A DNA stretch of 64,000 nt from Campylobacterales bacterium (GCA_026390075.1 JAPLGP010000031.1:1-64000); one strand, 5' to 3'. Positions 8,728 to 18,492 are shown, numbered from the stretch's first letter. Translations and numbers: made by a program. Notes: generated by a model not told the origin, from the letters alone.

Positions 8728-11493
8728 CTAAGCTGCTTGTATATCTTTTTTCAACTTTTGTGAAATACCTAAAAGACCTATTGGATCTATAGCCATAATG
8801 ATTTGTCCATTCCCAAGAAGTGCTGTTCCACTAAAGAGTGGGTGCGATTCTATTAAACCAACAAGAGGTTTTTGAACGACATCCAGTTGCCCTAAAAATT
8901 TATTTACAACCACTGCTAAAAGATTTTCTTTTATATTTAAAACAACGATTGAAAGAGGTTCTTTTTCCATAGCTTTTTCATCGAGCATAGATTTTATAAA
9001 CAGAAGTGGGATAACTTCGCCTCGGATATAAACAAATGGCTCATTATGTAAATACTCTATTTCCTCTTTTTCAAGTTTTACAGTCTCTGAAACACTATTC
9101 ATAGGGATACCGTAGTGGATATCATTCATTTGAATATGTAAAAGTGAAGTAACCGCTAAAGACACAGGAATCGCTAAAGTTATAGTCGTGCCATGGTTTG
9201 CTCTGGTTTTAATTTTAATCGTTCCACCAAAAGCCTCAATAGATTTTCTAACAACATCCATTCCAACGCCACGACCACTAAACTCAGTGATTGTTTCAGC
9301 GGTTGAAAGACCTGGAAGAAGAATTAACTCCGCCATCTCTTCTTCGCTGAGTGCATCTATCTGTTCATGCGTCATAAGACCTTTTTCTAAAACTTTGTTT
9401 GCCACTCTTTCTATATTTATTCCAGCACCATCATCTACAATCTCTATGATAATTCTATCGGACTCTGCATACGCTTTAAGAGTTACTGTTCCCTCAGATT
9501 TTTTACCTTTTTGTTCTCTTATCTCAGGAGTTTCAAGCCCATGGTCAAGTGAGTTTCTCATGATATGAATCATAGGGTCAGCCAACATTTCTATCATGTT
9601 TTTATCAAGCTTCGTCTCGCCGCCGTCCATCTCTAAGTTTACTTTTTTACCAAGTTTTTTAGCAATGTCACGAACAAGTTTAGGATATCTGTCAAATACA
9701 TACGATATCGGCAACATTCTCATACCCATAATCAAATCTTGGAGTTGTTCTGATAAACGATTTATAAAGATATATTTCTCCATAATTTCTCGTTTAATAA
9801 CATCATGTGTCATTCCAATCACATTATCAGCCAAGTATGGTAAAGAATTTTTTGCCACCAAAAGCTCTCCAACAACATTCATCAAACTATCAATAGACTC
9901 TTGGTCTATTTTAACAGTTTTGCCAACAATAGATTTTTTACTCTCTTCGTTTGGTTTTTGTTTTGTTGTGTATGAATTTTCTTGTTGCTCTTCATGAACT
10001 TCTCGAAATAGAGGGGCTTCTTTTTCTTTTTGAACTTCTTGTTTTATATCTGTTTCTTGAACATGCACAACTTCTTTAACAGGAGCGATATATTCTACTA
10101 CTTTTGTCTCTTGTTTAAGTTCTGAAGAACCATGAAGTTTTGAATCTAAGAAACTAGCAACATCCTCTTTAGAATGGAAACTCTCTGGCATATCAGGAAT
10201 AAATTTACTAATAGTTAGCATTATCGAAATAACTCTTTGTAAATCATCACTGCTATGGATACACTCTAACGCTTTGTATTGCTGTTGCATGATTTCATGA
10301 AGTGTTGCTGTGATATTTTCATTTATTACAACACTCTTTTGTTGCACAACTTCAACTTCTTCGATTTCTTGTATTTCTTCTTCTAACCTATCTTCTATGG
10401 CATGTGGAACTGCTACATTTTCTTCAAATTTATACACTTCACCTTTGTAAAGATTACTAAAAAAACTCTCTAATTTATTACTGTCGCTCTCATTTATCAA
10501 ACCAGAAATATCTAAAAATCTTTGAAGTTGTGCATACTGCAGAGTATCTGTGCCGATAAGTTCCATAGATTTTGTAACTTCTAGCATCAAACTCTCAAAA
10601 TCTAAGCCTTTGGCTACTTTTGACAACTCTTTTAAAGAATCTATTTTGTGTCCACTATCTCCAACATTCAGAGATAAAAGTGTCTCTACACTGAGTGGTA
10701 AAAACTGAAGTTCATCAATAAAGTTAAAAAGAGAATCTTCAATTTCTGAGTAACTCGCATGAATAAAAGCCACAATATAGGATTTTAAAAGTAAACCATC
10801 TTCGTCTTCTGTTCCACTTAAAATGGATTTTGCATTATTATCACTCATGCAAGAAAAAACACCAAGTACTTTATCGCCTAAAAGAGAGAGTGCATAAATA
10901 GGGTCATTTCCATAAACCATACAGGACTCATCTACATCAAATACTACAGCATATAAATTTTCTTGTGCACAAAAATTTTCATCTATTTCACAACTATTAA
11001 AAGCTATTTTTTGAGATTGAACGCCTCTTAATGTTTGTAATGGCAAATCTATAATTTTTTGTGCGTCACTCACAACAGCAAAAGGAACACTCCACTCGGC
11101 TGGTGCTTCGAGTGTTTTGTTCATCTGTTCATTTAACGATTCAATGATTTCACTTACTACTTTTAAATCAGCTTCTACAATGCCACCACTCTCTTCCGCT
11201 GCCTCAACAAGATTCATAACCTCATCAAATGCATTATAAAGTGCTTCTGTCATACTGTATTTAAACTCAATTTTTTTAGATCTTAACATATCAAGTAAAT
11301 CTTCTGCATGGTGCGTTATATCTCTGACTGAATCAAACCCAACAATCCCACTTCCACCTTTGAGAGTATGTGCAGCTCGAAATACAGAGTTTAAAAGTTC
11401 TGGGTCATCTCCACCAATCTCTTCAATATTTTGATCAATAAACGCAAGGTTTTCACGAGCTTCTTGTAAAAACTGCTCTAATAGTGAATCCAT
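8728..11493 (-). CDS. cheA: Chemotaxis histidine kinase CheA
   Basis: 921 residues. The N-terminal Hpt domain has phospho-accepting His42 (AHTLKGGSG). A long, poorly conserved, acidic region (about 130-520) follows, which in CheA holds the CheY-docking part. Then come the dimerisation helices (about 520-600), the HATPase domain with N-box HIMRNSLDHGLE and later G boxes (DDGAGINI, GRGVGMDVV), and a C-terminal CheW-like domain (about 780-915). Long for CheA (usually 650-750), mostly because of the linker. It has no fused receiver domain. An exact 11-mer at 10399-10409 lies in the linker and is read as PHA. Confidence 0.93.
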   Translation of the reverse strand: MDSLLEQFLQEARENLAFIDQNIEEIGGDDPELLNSVFRAAHTLKGGSGIVGFDSVRDITHHAEDLLDMLRSKKIEFKYSMTEALYNAFDEVMNLVEAAEESGGIVEADLKVVSEIIESLNEQMNKTLEAPAEWSVPFAVVSDAQKIIDLPLQTLRGVQSQKIAFNSCEIDENFCAQENLYAVVFDVDESCMVYGNDPIYALSLLGDKVLGVFSCMSDNNAKSILSGTEDEDGLLLKSYIVAFIHASYSEIEDSLFNFIDELQFLPLSVETLLSLNVGDSGHKIDSLKELSKVAKGLDFESLMLEVTKSMELIGTDTLQYAQLQRFLDISGLINESDSNKLESFFSNLYKGEVYKFEENVAVPHAIEDRLEEEIQEIEEVEVVQQKSVVINENITATLHEIMQQQYKALECIHSSDDLQRVISIMLTISKFIPDMPESFHSKEDVASFLDSKLHGSSELKQETKVVEYIAPVKEVVHVQETDIKQEVQKEKEAPLFREVHEEQQENSYTTKQKPNEESKKSIVGKTVKIDQESIDSLMNVVGELLVAKNSLPYLADNVIGMTHDVIKREIMEKYIFINRLSEQLQDLIMGMRMLPISYVFDRYPKLVRDIAKKLGKKVNLEMDGGETKLDKNMIEMLADPMIHIMRNSLDHGLETPEIREQKGKKSEGTVTLKAYAESDRIIIEIVDDGAGINIERVANKVLEKGLMTHEQIDALSEEEMAELILLPGLSTAETITEFSGRGVGMDVVRKSIEAFGGTIKIKTRANHGTTITLAIPVSLAVTSLLHIQMNDIHYGIPMNSVSETVKLEKEEIEYLHNEPFVYIRGEVIPLLFIKSMLDEKAMEKEPLSIVVLNIKENLLAVVVNKFLGQLDVVQKPLVGLIESHPLFSGTALLGNGQIIMAIDPIGLLGISQKLKKDIQAA

Positions 11494-11502
11494 AATATCT
11501 CC

Positions 11503-11868
11503 CTAACTCTTAATTAATATATCTATGTATGCCCCAAGACGATCAGGCTTTATCGGTTTAGTTTCAAATAAATTTGCACCAACTTTATAAGCATTCATTT
11601 TATCTTCTTCTTTTGCTTGCGTTGTAATCATAATCATAGGTACAGTTTTATATTTTTCTTGTTTTCTTAAATCTTCTATAAAAGAGTATCCATCCATTAT
11701 CGGCATATTTACATCTACTAAGTAAAGGTCAATATTTGAAGACAAGCTTTTTTCTAAGGCTTCCATGCCATTTTCAGCTTCTAACACATCAATCCCCATA
11801 GACTTTAAAATAGACCCATGATAATTTCTTACGGTCTTTGAATCATCTACTACCATTACTGTTGCCAT
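11503..11868 (-). CDS. CheY-like single-domain response regulator (1)
   Basis: 121 residues, a single REC domain with acidic pair VVDDS, phospho-Asp in LVDVNMPIMDG, Thr in MITTQ and Lys in TKP. No output domain, so it works by protein contact, either as the motor-binding output or as a phosphate sink. It is one of two stand-alone receivers in this operon, with the CheZ-like gene between them. Confidence 0.85.
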   Translation of the reverse strand: MATVMVVDDSKTVRNYHGSILKSMGIDVLEAENGMEALEKSLSSNIDLYLVDVNMPIMDGYSFIEDLRKQEKYKTVPMIMITTQAKEEDKMNAYKVGANLFETKPIKPDRLGAYIDILIKS

Positions 11869-11877
11869 CTTTGTCTC

Positions 11878-12279
11878 CTAAAAAAATTCTATTTCATCTG
11901 AATCACTATCAGCCAATTTACCTGAAAATCTACTTTTTTTATCTTTAGCTTCACCTAGTGCTGCGCTAAGCTTATCTTCTAATTTCTTGATACTCTCAAC
12001 TACTAAACTTTCATCCGTTTGATAGGAGTGAGAAAATCGATAAATACTACTTTGCACACTATTTATTGCTTCTATTGTAGCTGTTAATTGCTGAGATATA
12101 ATATCTTGGTACTGCAAAGCATTCGCTACATCCGCATCAATCTCAAGGCTGTTTTTTTCTATAAAACTACTTATCATCAGCAAAGATTCACGAGACAAAT
12201 TAATCGCATCTTGTTGCACTTCTTTGATATGTGACAAAAGTTCATCTACTGAATTTAAAATTACCATCTCTTCTTCCAC
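11878..12279 (-). CDS. CheZ-like phosphatase candidate
   Basis: 133 residues, strongly helical. The segment ALQYQDIISQQLTATIE holds a D59-x3-Q63 pair like the catalytic Asp/Gln of CheZ (family pattern FQDLTGQ). The protein ends in an acidic peptide with terminal phenylalanines (SDSDEIEFF), like the CheY-docking tail of CheZ. It sits between two cheY genes. From these features I infer a short, remote CheZ that removes phosphate from one or both receivers. It is shorter than E. coli CheZ (about 214 residues). The start overlaps the upstream cheY stop by 1 base. Confidence 0.6.
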   Translation of the reverse strand: MEEEMVILNSVDELLSHIKEVQQDAINLSRESLLMISSFIEKNSLEIDADVANALQYQDIISQQLTATIEAINSVQSSIYRFSHSYQTDESLVVESIKKLEDKLSAALGEAKDKKSRFSGKLADSDSDEIEFF

Positions 12280-12653
12280 TAAGCTGGTAGTCTTAAAACT
12301 CTAGTGATTGCTTGTTTGAGTTGCGCTGGATTAAATGGTTTTACAATCCATCCTGTTAGACCCAATGCTTTACCCTGCTCTTTTAATTCTGCTTTGGTTT
12401 CTGTTGTAAGCATCAAACATGGTGTTCGACTCGTTGCAGGATGCGCGCGTAGAGCTTGTAAAAACTCAAGTCCATTCATTATAGGCATATTTAAATCTGT
12501 AATAATCAAATCTGGCGTCATACCAGCTTGAATCTCCGCTAAAGCAACTTGTGCCTCTGTGTACTGTTTTACTTCTATCGGCATTGAGTTTGTCACCATT
12601 CTCGTTGAAGCTAAGGCTGTTTCACTATCATCTACAAATATTACTAATGGCAT
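12279..12653 (-). CDS. CheY-like single-domain response regulator (2)
   Basis: 124 residues, a single REC domain: FVDDS, LIITDLNMPIMNG (phospho-Asp), MLTTE and VKPF. Base use is less AT-rich than its neighbours (more Ala, Arg and Gly codons, ending RVLRLPA). It sits directly between cheR and the CheZ-like gene. Confidence 0.87.
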   Translation of the reverse strand: MPLVIFVDDSETALASTRMVTNSMPIEVKQYTEAQVALAEIQAGMTPDLIITDLNMPIMNGLEFLQALRAHPATSRTPCLMLTTETKAELKEQGKALGLTGWIVKPFNPAQLKQAITRVLRLPA

Positions 12654-12662
12654 TTTTTTCTC

Positions 12663-13493
12663 CTATTTTTGATAAATTAATGTATTTTCTATTTTTCTTG
12701 CCCTAAAAACAGAAACTATACGACTCATATACTCAGCATGTCCTAAAAGAACATAGCCACCTGGATTTAACATATCATAAAAAGTCATTGCTACTTCCTT
12801 ACGAGATGCATCATCAAAATAAATTAACATGTTTCTTGAAAAAATGACATCAAATTTTCCAAGTTTTCTCATCTGCGATTTGTCAAATACATTAACAACT
12901 TGAAAATCAACAGAGCCTTGTAAATCTTTTCCTAGTTCATATCCTAGATTTTTTTTATCAAACCATTTAGATAAAATATTTTTAGGTATTGCATGCACTG
13001 ACCTATCATTATATTTTGCAATTTTTGCTTTTTGGATGACTGTTGAATCTATATCTATGCCAACAACTTCAATATCTCTTTGTTCAACAACTTTGCCCTC
13101 TTCTACTATATGCAGTATTATAGAATAAGGTTCTTCTCCTGTTGAACAAGGAGATGAAAGTATTCGTATAGGTCTTGATGCTGGTAAAGTCTTATGAAGT
13201 TCTGGCAAAATAGTATTTACTAAAACTTCAAACTGTTCTTTTTCTCTAAAAAAATAGGTCTCATTAACAGTTATCGCATTCATAAGTTCTTGAAGCTCAT
13301 CGCCATTTTTATCTTCAAAACGAAGCTTAAAAAAGTACTTCCTAAAGCTATCAAACCCTAGCGCACGCGAACGACTATCAATAAACTTGGCTAATTTTTC
13401 AAAATGTTTTTCTTGTTCTAAAAAAATCCCGCTTTTTCTATAAACAAATTCACTTATTTTCAAAAAATCTTCTTTTGACAAAAGGTATGCCAT
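12663..13493 (-). CDS. cheR: Chemotaxis protein methyltransferase CheR
   Basis: 276 residues. N-terminal helical domain, then a SAM-binding Rossmann domain with SSPCSTGEEPYS (motif I), VVGIDIDS, IFSRNMLIYF and the PGGYVLLGHAE terminal motif. It methylates glutamates on the receptor for adaptation. It lacks a TPR extension. Neighbouring cheB supplies the opposing methylesterase. Confidence 0.95.
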   Translation of the reverse strand: MAYLLSKEDFLKISEFVYRKSGIFLEQEKHFEKLAKFIDSRSRALGFDSFRKYFFKLRFEDKNGDELQELMNAITVNETYFFREKEQFEVLVNTILPELHKTLPASRPIRILSSPCSTGEEPYSIILHIVEEGKVVEQRDIEVVGIDIDSTVIQKAKIAKYNDRSVHAIPKNILSKWFDKKNLGYELGKDLQGSVDFQVVNVFDKSQMRKLGKFDVIFSRNMLIYFDDASRKEVAMTFYDMLNPGGYVLLGHAEYMSRIVSVFRARKIENTLIYQK

Positions 13494-13498
13494 ACAAT

Positions 13499-14122
13499 TT
13501 ATCCTTTTATAGACTTGATTGCACTATCAACGGCAAACTCAGCATAAAATTCACCTACAAATCTCTTTTTTAAAGACTCTAAAAGAGGTATATCACTCAT
13601 TTCGCCTATCTCTGATAAATAATCCACCGCGGTCATCGCAACATTTATATCTTGTTCCGTTTCTAAGAGTTCAATCATCATATCTCTGGATTCATGAAAA
13701 TTCACATCCCCTAGTACATTGATAGCAAAAATTCTTAAATCTCTATCATCTCCTATCAAAAATTTGACTATATAATATTTTATAGCATCTCCAAAATTAC
13801 GAAGAATAGAGATACCCAAATTTCTTACATAAGCATTATCAAGTTTGAGTAAATTCATAATCTCTTCGATGGGAGCTTCCTGTGGATTCATCGCTGAGAT
13901 TATACTTGCAATCTTTGTAGATAAATATTTATCTGTATGACTCGGAGCAAGACACGATACAAGGTAGCTTCCAGCACCTTCAAATTTAGCAATTTCATCA
14001 ATACAGTAATCTTTTTTATCTAAGGAATCATTCGACTCAAAAAATTTTATAGCATCCTCAAGAGTTTTAAATTGTGGTAGCTCTTCAACTTTTTGTTGGA
14101 CATGTTTTTTGATTAAAGCCAT
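13499..14122 (-). CDS. HEAT-repeat protein of the chemosensory operon
   Basis: 207 residues, all-helical. Repeated pairs such as VRNLGISILRNFGD, LRIFAINVLGDV and VAMTAVDYLSEIGE, spaced about 30 residues apart, are HEAT/PBS-lyase-like repeats. No catalytic residues are seen. HEAT proteins serve as protein scaffolds and occur in several alternative chemotaxis clusters, where the partner is unknown. It lies between cheB and cheR with 5-11 base gaps, so co-expression is likely. Confidence 0.7.
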   Translation of the reverse strand: MALIKKHVQQKVEELPQFKTLEDAIKFFESNDSLDKKDYCIDEIAKFEGAGSYLVSCLAPSHTDKYLSTKIASIISAMNPQEAPIEEIMNLLKLDNAYVRNLGISILRNFGDAIKYYIVKFLIGDDRDLRIFAINVLGDVNFHESRDMMIELLETEQDINVAMTAVDYLSEIGEMSDIPLLESLKKRFVGEFYAEFAVDSAIKSIKG

Positions 14123-14133
14123 TTAAAAATCCT

Positions 14134-15195
14134 CTATTTTAGTGTTGCAATAGTTTTTAAAATTTGTTTAAAATCTAACTGTTGTGTCACACCACCTCGC
14201 TCGTAAGCTTCTCGTGGCATGCCATAAACAGTAGCACTCTCTTCACTCTCACCTAAAGTATAAGCACCCATCTTTTTCAATTTAACCATGCCATCGGCAC
14301 CATCATCACCAATACCAGTTAAAAGAACACCTATGATATTAGAGCCTTCAAACACATCCAAAGCACTCAGCATCATCTCATTTACGCTGGGTTGGAAATA
14401 GTTTTTACCTTTATTTTGGTCTTCTCTTATAACAACTTTCCCCGAGACTTTTTTAACAAAATTCATATGAACTCCACCACGGGCAATATATATATTACCT
14501 GGTAAAACATCCATATTTTGTGCACTTTGATGTACATTTAAAATACTAGCTCGATCCAATCTCTCTGCAAAAGCCTTTGTGAATTGCTCTGGCATATGTT
14601 GGACAATACATACTGGATATTTATAATTTGCTGGTAATGATGCACAAATCTGCTCAATCAATCCAGGACCACCGGTAGATGAGCCTATTAAAACTATTTT
14701 TGTAAGTGTTGTATTTTCAGGGATATGCTTAGATTTTTCTTTTCCCTCTGCTACTCTTTGCCTTGCAACTGGTGCTCTTGAGGCTCTATTTCTTAATCTT
14801 CTTGGAGAAATACGACTTAGGGATTGAATTTTTTCTAAAATATCTTTTGTATTTTGTTCTTTACCAATATTCATAGTCCCTGGTTTGGCTATATAATCAA
14901 TTGCACCTGCATCAAGTGCATCCATCGTAATGGCTGCATCTTCCGTTGTAAGTGAACTTATCATCAAAATAGGGGTTGGTTGTTTAGCCATTATTTGCTT
15001 TACGGCTTCAATGCCATTCATAACTGGCATATTGATATCCATCGTAATGACATCATACTGGGTTAAAGTTGCTTTCGTAACTGCTTCTTGCCCATTTCTT
15101 GCTGTTTCTATATCAAAGCCAAGAACTTCTATAACTTCACTCAGTTGTTTTCTTACTAATGCAGAGTCATCAACTATAAGTATTTTTTTAGCCAT
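14134..15195 (-). CDS. cheB: Protein-glutamate methylesterase CheB
   Basis: 353 residues. REC domain 1-120 (IVDDSALVRK, VITMDINMPVMNG), a basic linker, then the methylesterase domain with catalytic Ser in IGSSTGGPG, His in CIVQHMPEQF and Asp in LTGIGDDGADGM. It removes methyl groups or deamidates receptor glutamines, under control of CheA phosphorylation of its receiver. Confidence 0.95.
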   Translation of the reverse strand: MAKKILIVDDSALVRKQLSEVIEVLGFDIETARNGQEAVTKATLTQYDVITMDINMPVMNGIEAVKQIMAKQPTPILMISSLTTEDAAITMDALDAGAIDYIAKPGTMNIGKEQNTKDILEKIQSLSRISPRRLRNRASRAPVARQRVAEGKEKSKHIPENTTLTKIVLIGSSTGGPGLIEQICASLPANYKYPVCIVQHMPEQFTKAFAERLDRASILNVHQSAQNMDVLPGNIYIARGGVHMNFVKKVSGKVVIREDQNKGKNYFQPSVNEMMLSALDVFEGSNIIGVLLTGIGDDGADGMVKLKKMGAYTLGESEESATVYGMPREAYERGGVTQQLDFKQILKTIATLK

Positions 15196-15204
15196 TATTT
15201 ATCC

Positions 15205-16569
15205 TTATTTTGACAATATCTCATCTATATCCATAGACAATACTAATCTTTTACCATTATTGAGATGCAATACATTTGTAAAAAGTTTATCCTCTTGCTC
15301 TCTTATTTCATCCACTTTAATATTTAAAATATCGCTGACGCTATCAACAATAAAACCGATTCTTGTATTTTTTATATTACAAATTATAATTTTAGAATCT
15401 TCATTAATTTTCGTCTCAATATTTAATTTTTTAAAAAGTGAAACAATCGTTATCACCTGACCTCTAATATTAATAATACCATCTATTATCTCATTTGTAA
15501 AAGCTACTTTAGTAGAATCAACTATATCAATAATTTCTGCAACACTCTCAATATTAAAAGCATATTCTTTTCCTGCGAGTTTAAAAACTATAACTTCAGT
15601 AACATTCTCTTGCGTTTCATAGGAAAGAAGATTTGTGCTTTTTGAATCAATAAAAGCCTCATTTTGGTCAAAAAGTTTTTCTAATACATCTTTATCAAAA
15701 AAGGATATCAAAGACTCTTTATCATGAATGACACCCGCAATCTTATTGCTTTGAAAATTTTCACTCATGTATTCAACATCTTTAGACACATAACTTTTTA
15801 TATCAATGATTTCATCCACCAAAAGACCTATTTTTTTATCATCACATGAAGCTACTAATATACGATTTTTATAACTATTTTTTGTTTTAAAACCATAGTA
15901 TGTTCTTAAATCCACGACAAGAAGAAGTTCTTCTCTTAAAGTAATAAGACCAAGCACATCAGGTGCACTTCCCGCTATTTCTGTAATTTTTATATCCGCT
16001 AAAACAATTTCTCTTAAATATTCAATATTGAGCGCAAACTTTTCATTTTCTAAAGAGAAAATCAAAAACTTATCTGCATTTTCTTCTTTTACTTTCTCAA
16101 CTTTTACTTTTCCATTTTTTATATCTTTTTCTTGTATTTTAACTTTTTGAATTCGAGAAATCAAAATATCTAAAGAAACAATTTGAACTAATGAATCTTT
16201 ATACTTATAAATAGCTATGATAGGGTCATTTTCATTGTTTATATACTCAATATTTTTTTCTTCAATTTCTACCGTATTATAAACTTCACTCACTAACAAA
16301 GCATTAGAAGAAAATGTGCCATTTAAGCTTAAGAGTCTGCTTTTATCTGCTTTATAATCCACTTCATTCATGTCCAATAAAAGATTCATATCAATCATAC
16401 ATACAATATTTCCGCTCACAGCACATAATCCTCTCACACCCTCAGGTCGCAGAGGAAGAGGCATGAGCATAGGGACTCTTGAAATCTGACTAATATCATG
16501 CGTAGATATGCCATAAGTCTCATGAGAATTTTTAATGATTAAAATCTCTTCTATTTGCATTTTACTCAA
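15205..16569 (-). CDS. Protein of three tandem CheW domains
   Basis: 454 residues made of three CheW-like modules at about 5-145, 168-305 and 328-452. Each carries the CheW pattern of a FxL...Y/FAL/FNI strand followed by I.G.I.LR..I..VVDL, best seen in the second and third (FALNIEYLREIV, VLGLITLREELLLVVDL; YAFNIESVAEII, IDGIINIRGQVITIV). Multi-CheW proteins can bridge receptors and CheA in several directions and so change array geometry. No receiver domain, so this is not CheV. It lies between the soluble receptor and cheB. Confidence 0.85.
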   Translation of the reverse strand: MSKMQIEEILIIKNSHETYGISTHDISQISRVPMLMPLPLRPEGVRGLCAVSGNIVCMIDMNLLLDMNEVDYKADKSRLLSLNGTFSSNALLVSEVYNTVEIEEKNIEYINNENDPIIAIYKYKDSLVQIVSLDILISRIQKVKIQEKDIKNGKVKVEKVKEENADKFLIFSLENEKFALNIEYLREIVLADIKITEIAGSAPDVLGLITLREELLLVVDLRTYYGFKTKNSYKNRILVASCDDKKIGLLVDEIIDIKSYVSKDVEYMSENFQSNKIAGVIHDKESLISFFDKDVLEKLFDQNEAFIDSKSTNLLSYETQENVTEVIVFKLAGKEYAFNIESVAEIIDIVDSTKVAFTNEIIDGIINIRGQVITIVSLFKKLNIETKINEDSKIIICNIKNTRIGFIVDSVSDILNIKVDEIREQEDKLFTNVLHLNNGKRLVLSMDIDEILSK

Positions 16570-16583
16570 ATCTCCTAATAATC

Positions 16584-18473
16584 TTAATTGCCTTGTTGAA
16601 GTTCATCCGCCATAACAGCTAACTCTTCTACGCCCTCACTTATATGAGTCACAGTTTCTATAATCAACTCACTTGCTTTACGGGATTCCATTGCATTTCT
16701 AGCACTGAGTTCGACCGCTTTTTGAATCTCATTAATACCTATGATTACTTGGTTCATACCCTCAATATTTTGGTCATTTACAGTTTTGAGACCTGTGTAT
16801 CTATCAAGTAAATCTACAAGCATATTTGTAATTCTTCCAATATCATTTATAAGAGAGTCAATAAGTGCTTGTTCATTTGATTGTGATCGTAAAAGATTAT
16901 TCCAATCACTTCGTACTGTGTCAATCTCAGAATTCATAGACTCTACAATATCGTTGATTTTTTCTGTGTTGGACTCTGAATCTTTTGCTAAATTTCTTAT
17001 ATCGGAACTTACAACTGCAAAACCTTTTCCAAAATCACCAGCTCTTGCTGCTTCAATCGAACCACTTATTGCAAGCATATTTAACTGTACGATAGAATTT
17101 GAAATATTTCCAACTGTTTTATCAACACTTTTTGTCTCTTTGACAATCACATTCAACTCTGAAGCAGCACTGTTGCCTTCTAAAATCACTTCATGAAATG
17201 CTTCGCGAATCTCAGTAATACTGTTTTTCACTACATTAAAAGATACTTTTAATAAATCAAAATTGCGACGCGCTATCTCTATAAGCTTATCAATATCTTT
17301 TGCAGCTTCCATACCAGCTTGGATGAGTTCTTTGTTATTAAGTGCATTTTGGTTTGTTGAGTGAGAAGATGATTCTATTTGATTGAGTGCAGTAGTCACA
17401 TCTTTGAGAGCGTTTTGGATATCCTCCATCGAACCACCAATCATGTCTGCTGAGAGTGCTATATCTTCTGCTGATTTGACGGTATCTGTAGAGTATTTTA
17501 ACTCTTCTGCAAGGTTTGAGAGGTCTTTTATATCATCTTCTGTTTGGCTAAGAGCATCGGATTGGATATCAATCCCATGGAGTGTTTTTTCAACTGATTG
17601 TGCTATTGCCTGAGAGGCATAAGCAATCTCTTGTGAGCCATCACTAATTTTTCCAACAAAATCGTTCAATCGTTGCGTATAAATACTCACGCTTCTTGCA
17701 GCTTCAACAGAATACACAGCTATCTTAGTCAGCTCTTCCATTTTTAAACTAAGAGTATTTCCTTTTTGTCCATTACTAGAAATAATTTTTGTTGTTGAAC
17801 CAATACTTTTAATGATGTTATCTATGCTTCCCTGAATTTTATTTACAAGTTCAGAAATAAACTCAGCGTTTTTTTCACTCTCACCAGCTAAGGCACGAGT
17901 TTCATCAGCAACAACTGCGAAACCTTTTCCATGTTCTTTTGCGCGACTTGCTTCAATTGCAGCATTTAAAGCTAATAAATTTGTTTGGTCTGCAATTTTA
18001 GCAATGAAACTAACCGCATTCCCAATGTTTTGTGATGATTCTTTAAGCTCTTCACTCTTTTTTGACGACTCTTGTGCAACTGAAACCGCTGAGTCCATTC
18101 TACCTACAGACTCTGTAGTTTTTTGGACCGAGTTCATAATGTTCTCACCAGTAGCAATCGTGGATGCTATCACAGTATCGATAGTTGAGTTCATTCGAGT
18201 GATATTAGATCGAATACTTTTTACATTGTTAAGAGCTTGTTCACTCGCTCCGCTATTTTCTTCAGCGGCAGTTGCAATTTGCTCCATTGAAGATTTTAAC
18301 TCTTCAATTGCACTTATACTCTCTTGCGCATTTTCAAGTATTGTCATAGCAACACCCGCGATGCTTTCACTTATTTGTTGTTGTTTAGCTAGCGTTCTTT
18401 GTCGTCTTTTATCTCCACCTGAAGCTTCTAGTTGAGGAGATGAAGTTACAGTAGTTTTTCTCAATAATGCCAT
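16584..18473 (-). CDS. Soluble methyl-accepting chemotaxis protein with two signalling hairpin tips
   Basis: 629 residues with no transmembrane segment or periplasmic domain, so it is cytoplasmic. The whole protein is coiled coil. A canonical receptor tip is at about 158-196 (IADQTNLLALNAAIEASRA, then GKGFAVVADETRALA). A second tip is at about 462-500 (VQLNMLAISGSIEAARAG, then GKGFAVVSSDIRNLA). Two tips in one chain mean it could contact CheA/CheW at both ends or layers. No sensory domain is recognised, so input may come from the PAS protein encoded just upstream. It has no C-terminal CheR-tethering pentapeptide. Confidence 0.85.
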   Translation of the reverse strand: MALLRKTTVTSSPQLEASGGDKRRQRTLAKQQQISESIAGVAMTILENAQESISAIEELKSSMEQIATAAEENSGASEQALNNVKSIRSNITRMNSTIDTVIASTIATGENIMNSVQKTTESVGRMDSAVSVAQESSKKSEELKESSQNIGNAVSFIAKIADQTNLLALNAAIEASRAKEHGKGFAVVADETRALAGESEKNAEFISELVNKIQGSIDNIIKSIGSTTKIISSNGQKGNTLSLKMEELTKIAVYSVEAARSVSIYTQRLNDFVGKISDGSQEIAYASQAIAQSVEKTLHGIDIQSDALSQTEDDIKDLSNLAEELKYSTDTVKSAEDIALSADMIGGSMEDIQNALKDVTTALNQIESSSHSTNQNALNNKELIQAGMEAAKDIDKLIEIARRNFDLLKVSFNVVKNSITEIREAFHEVILEGNSAASELNVIVKETKSVDKTVGNISNSIVQLNMLAISGSIEAARAGDFGKGFAVVSSDIRNLAKDSESNTEKINDIVESMNSEIDTVRSDWNNLLRSQSNEQALIDSLINDIGRITNMLVDLLDRYTGLKTVNDQNIEGMNQVIIGINEIQKAVELSARNAMESRKASELIIETVTHISEGVEELAVMADELQQGN

Positions 18474-18492
18474 TATAAAATCCTTTGAATGC

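Noticed and set aside
15205..16569. CheV call for the multi-CheW protein
   Set aside because: There is no receiver domain; all three modules are CheW-like.
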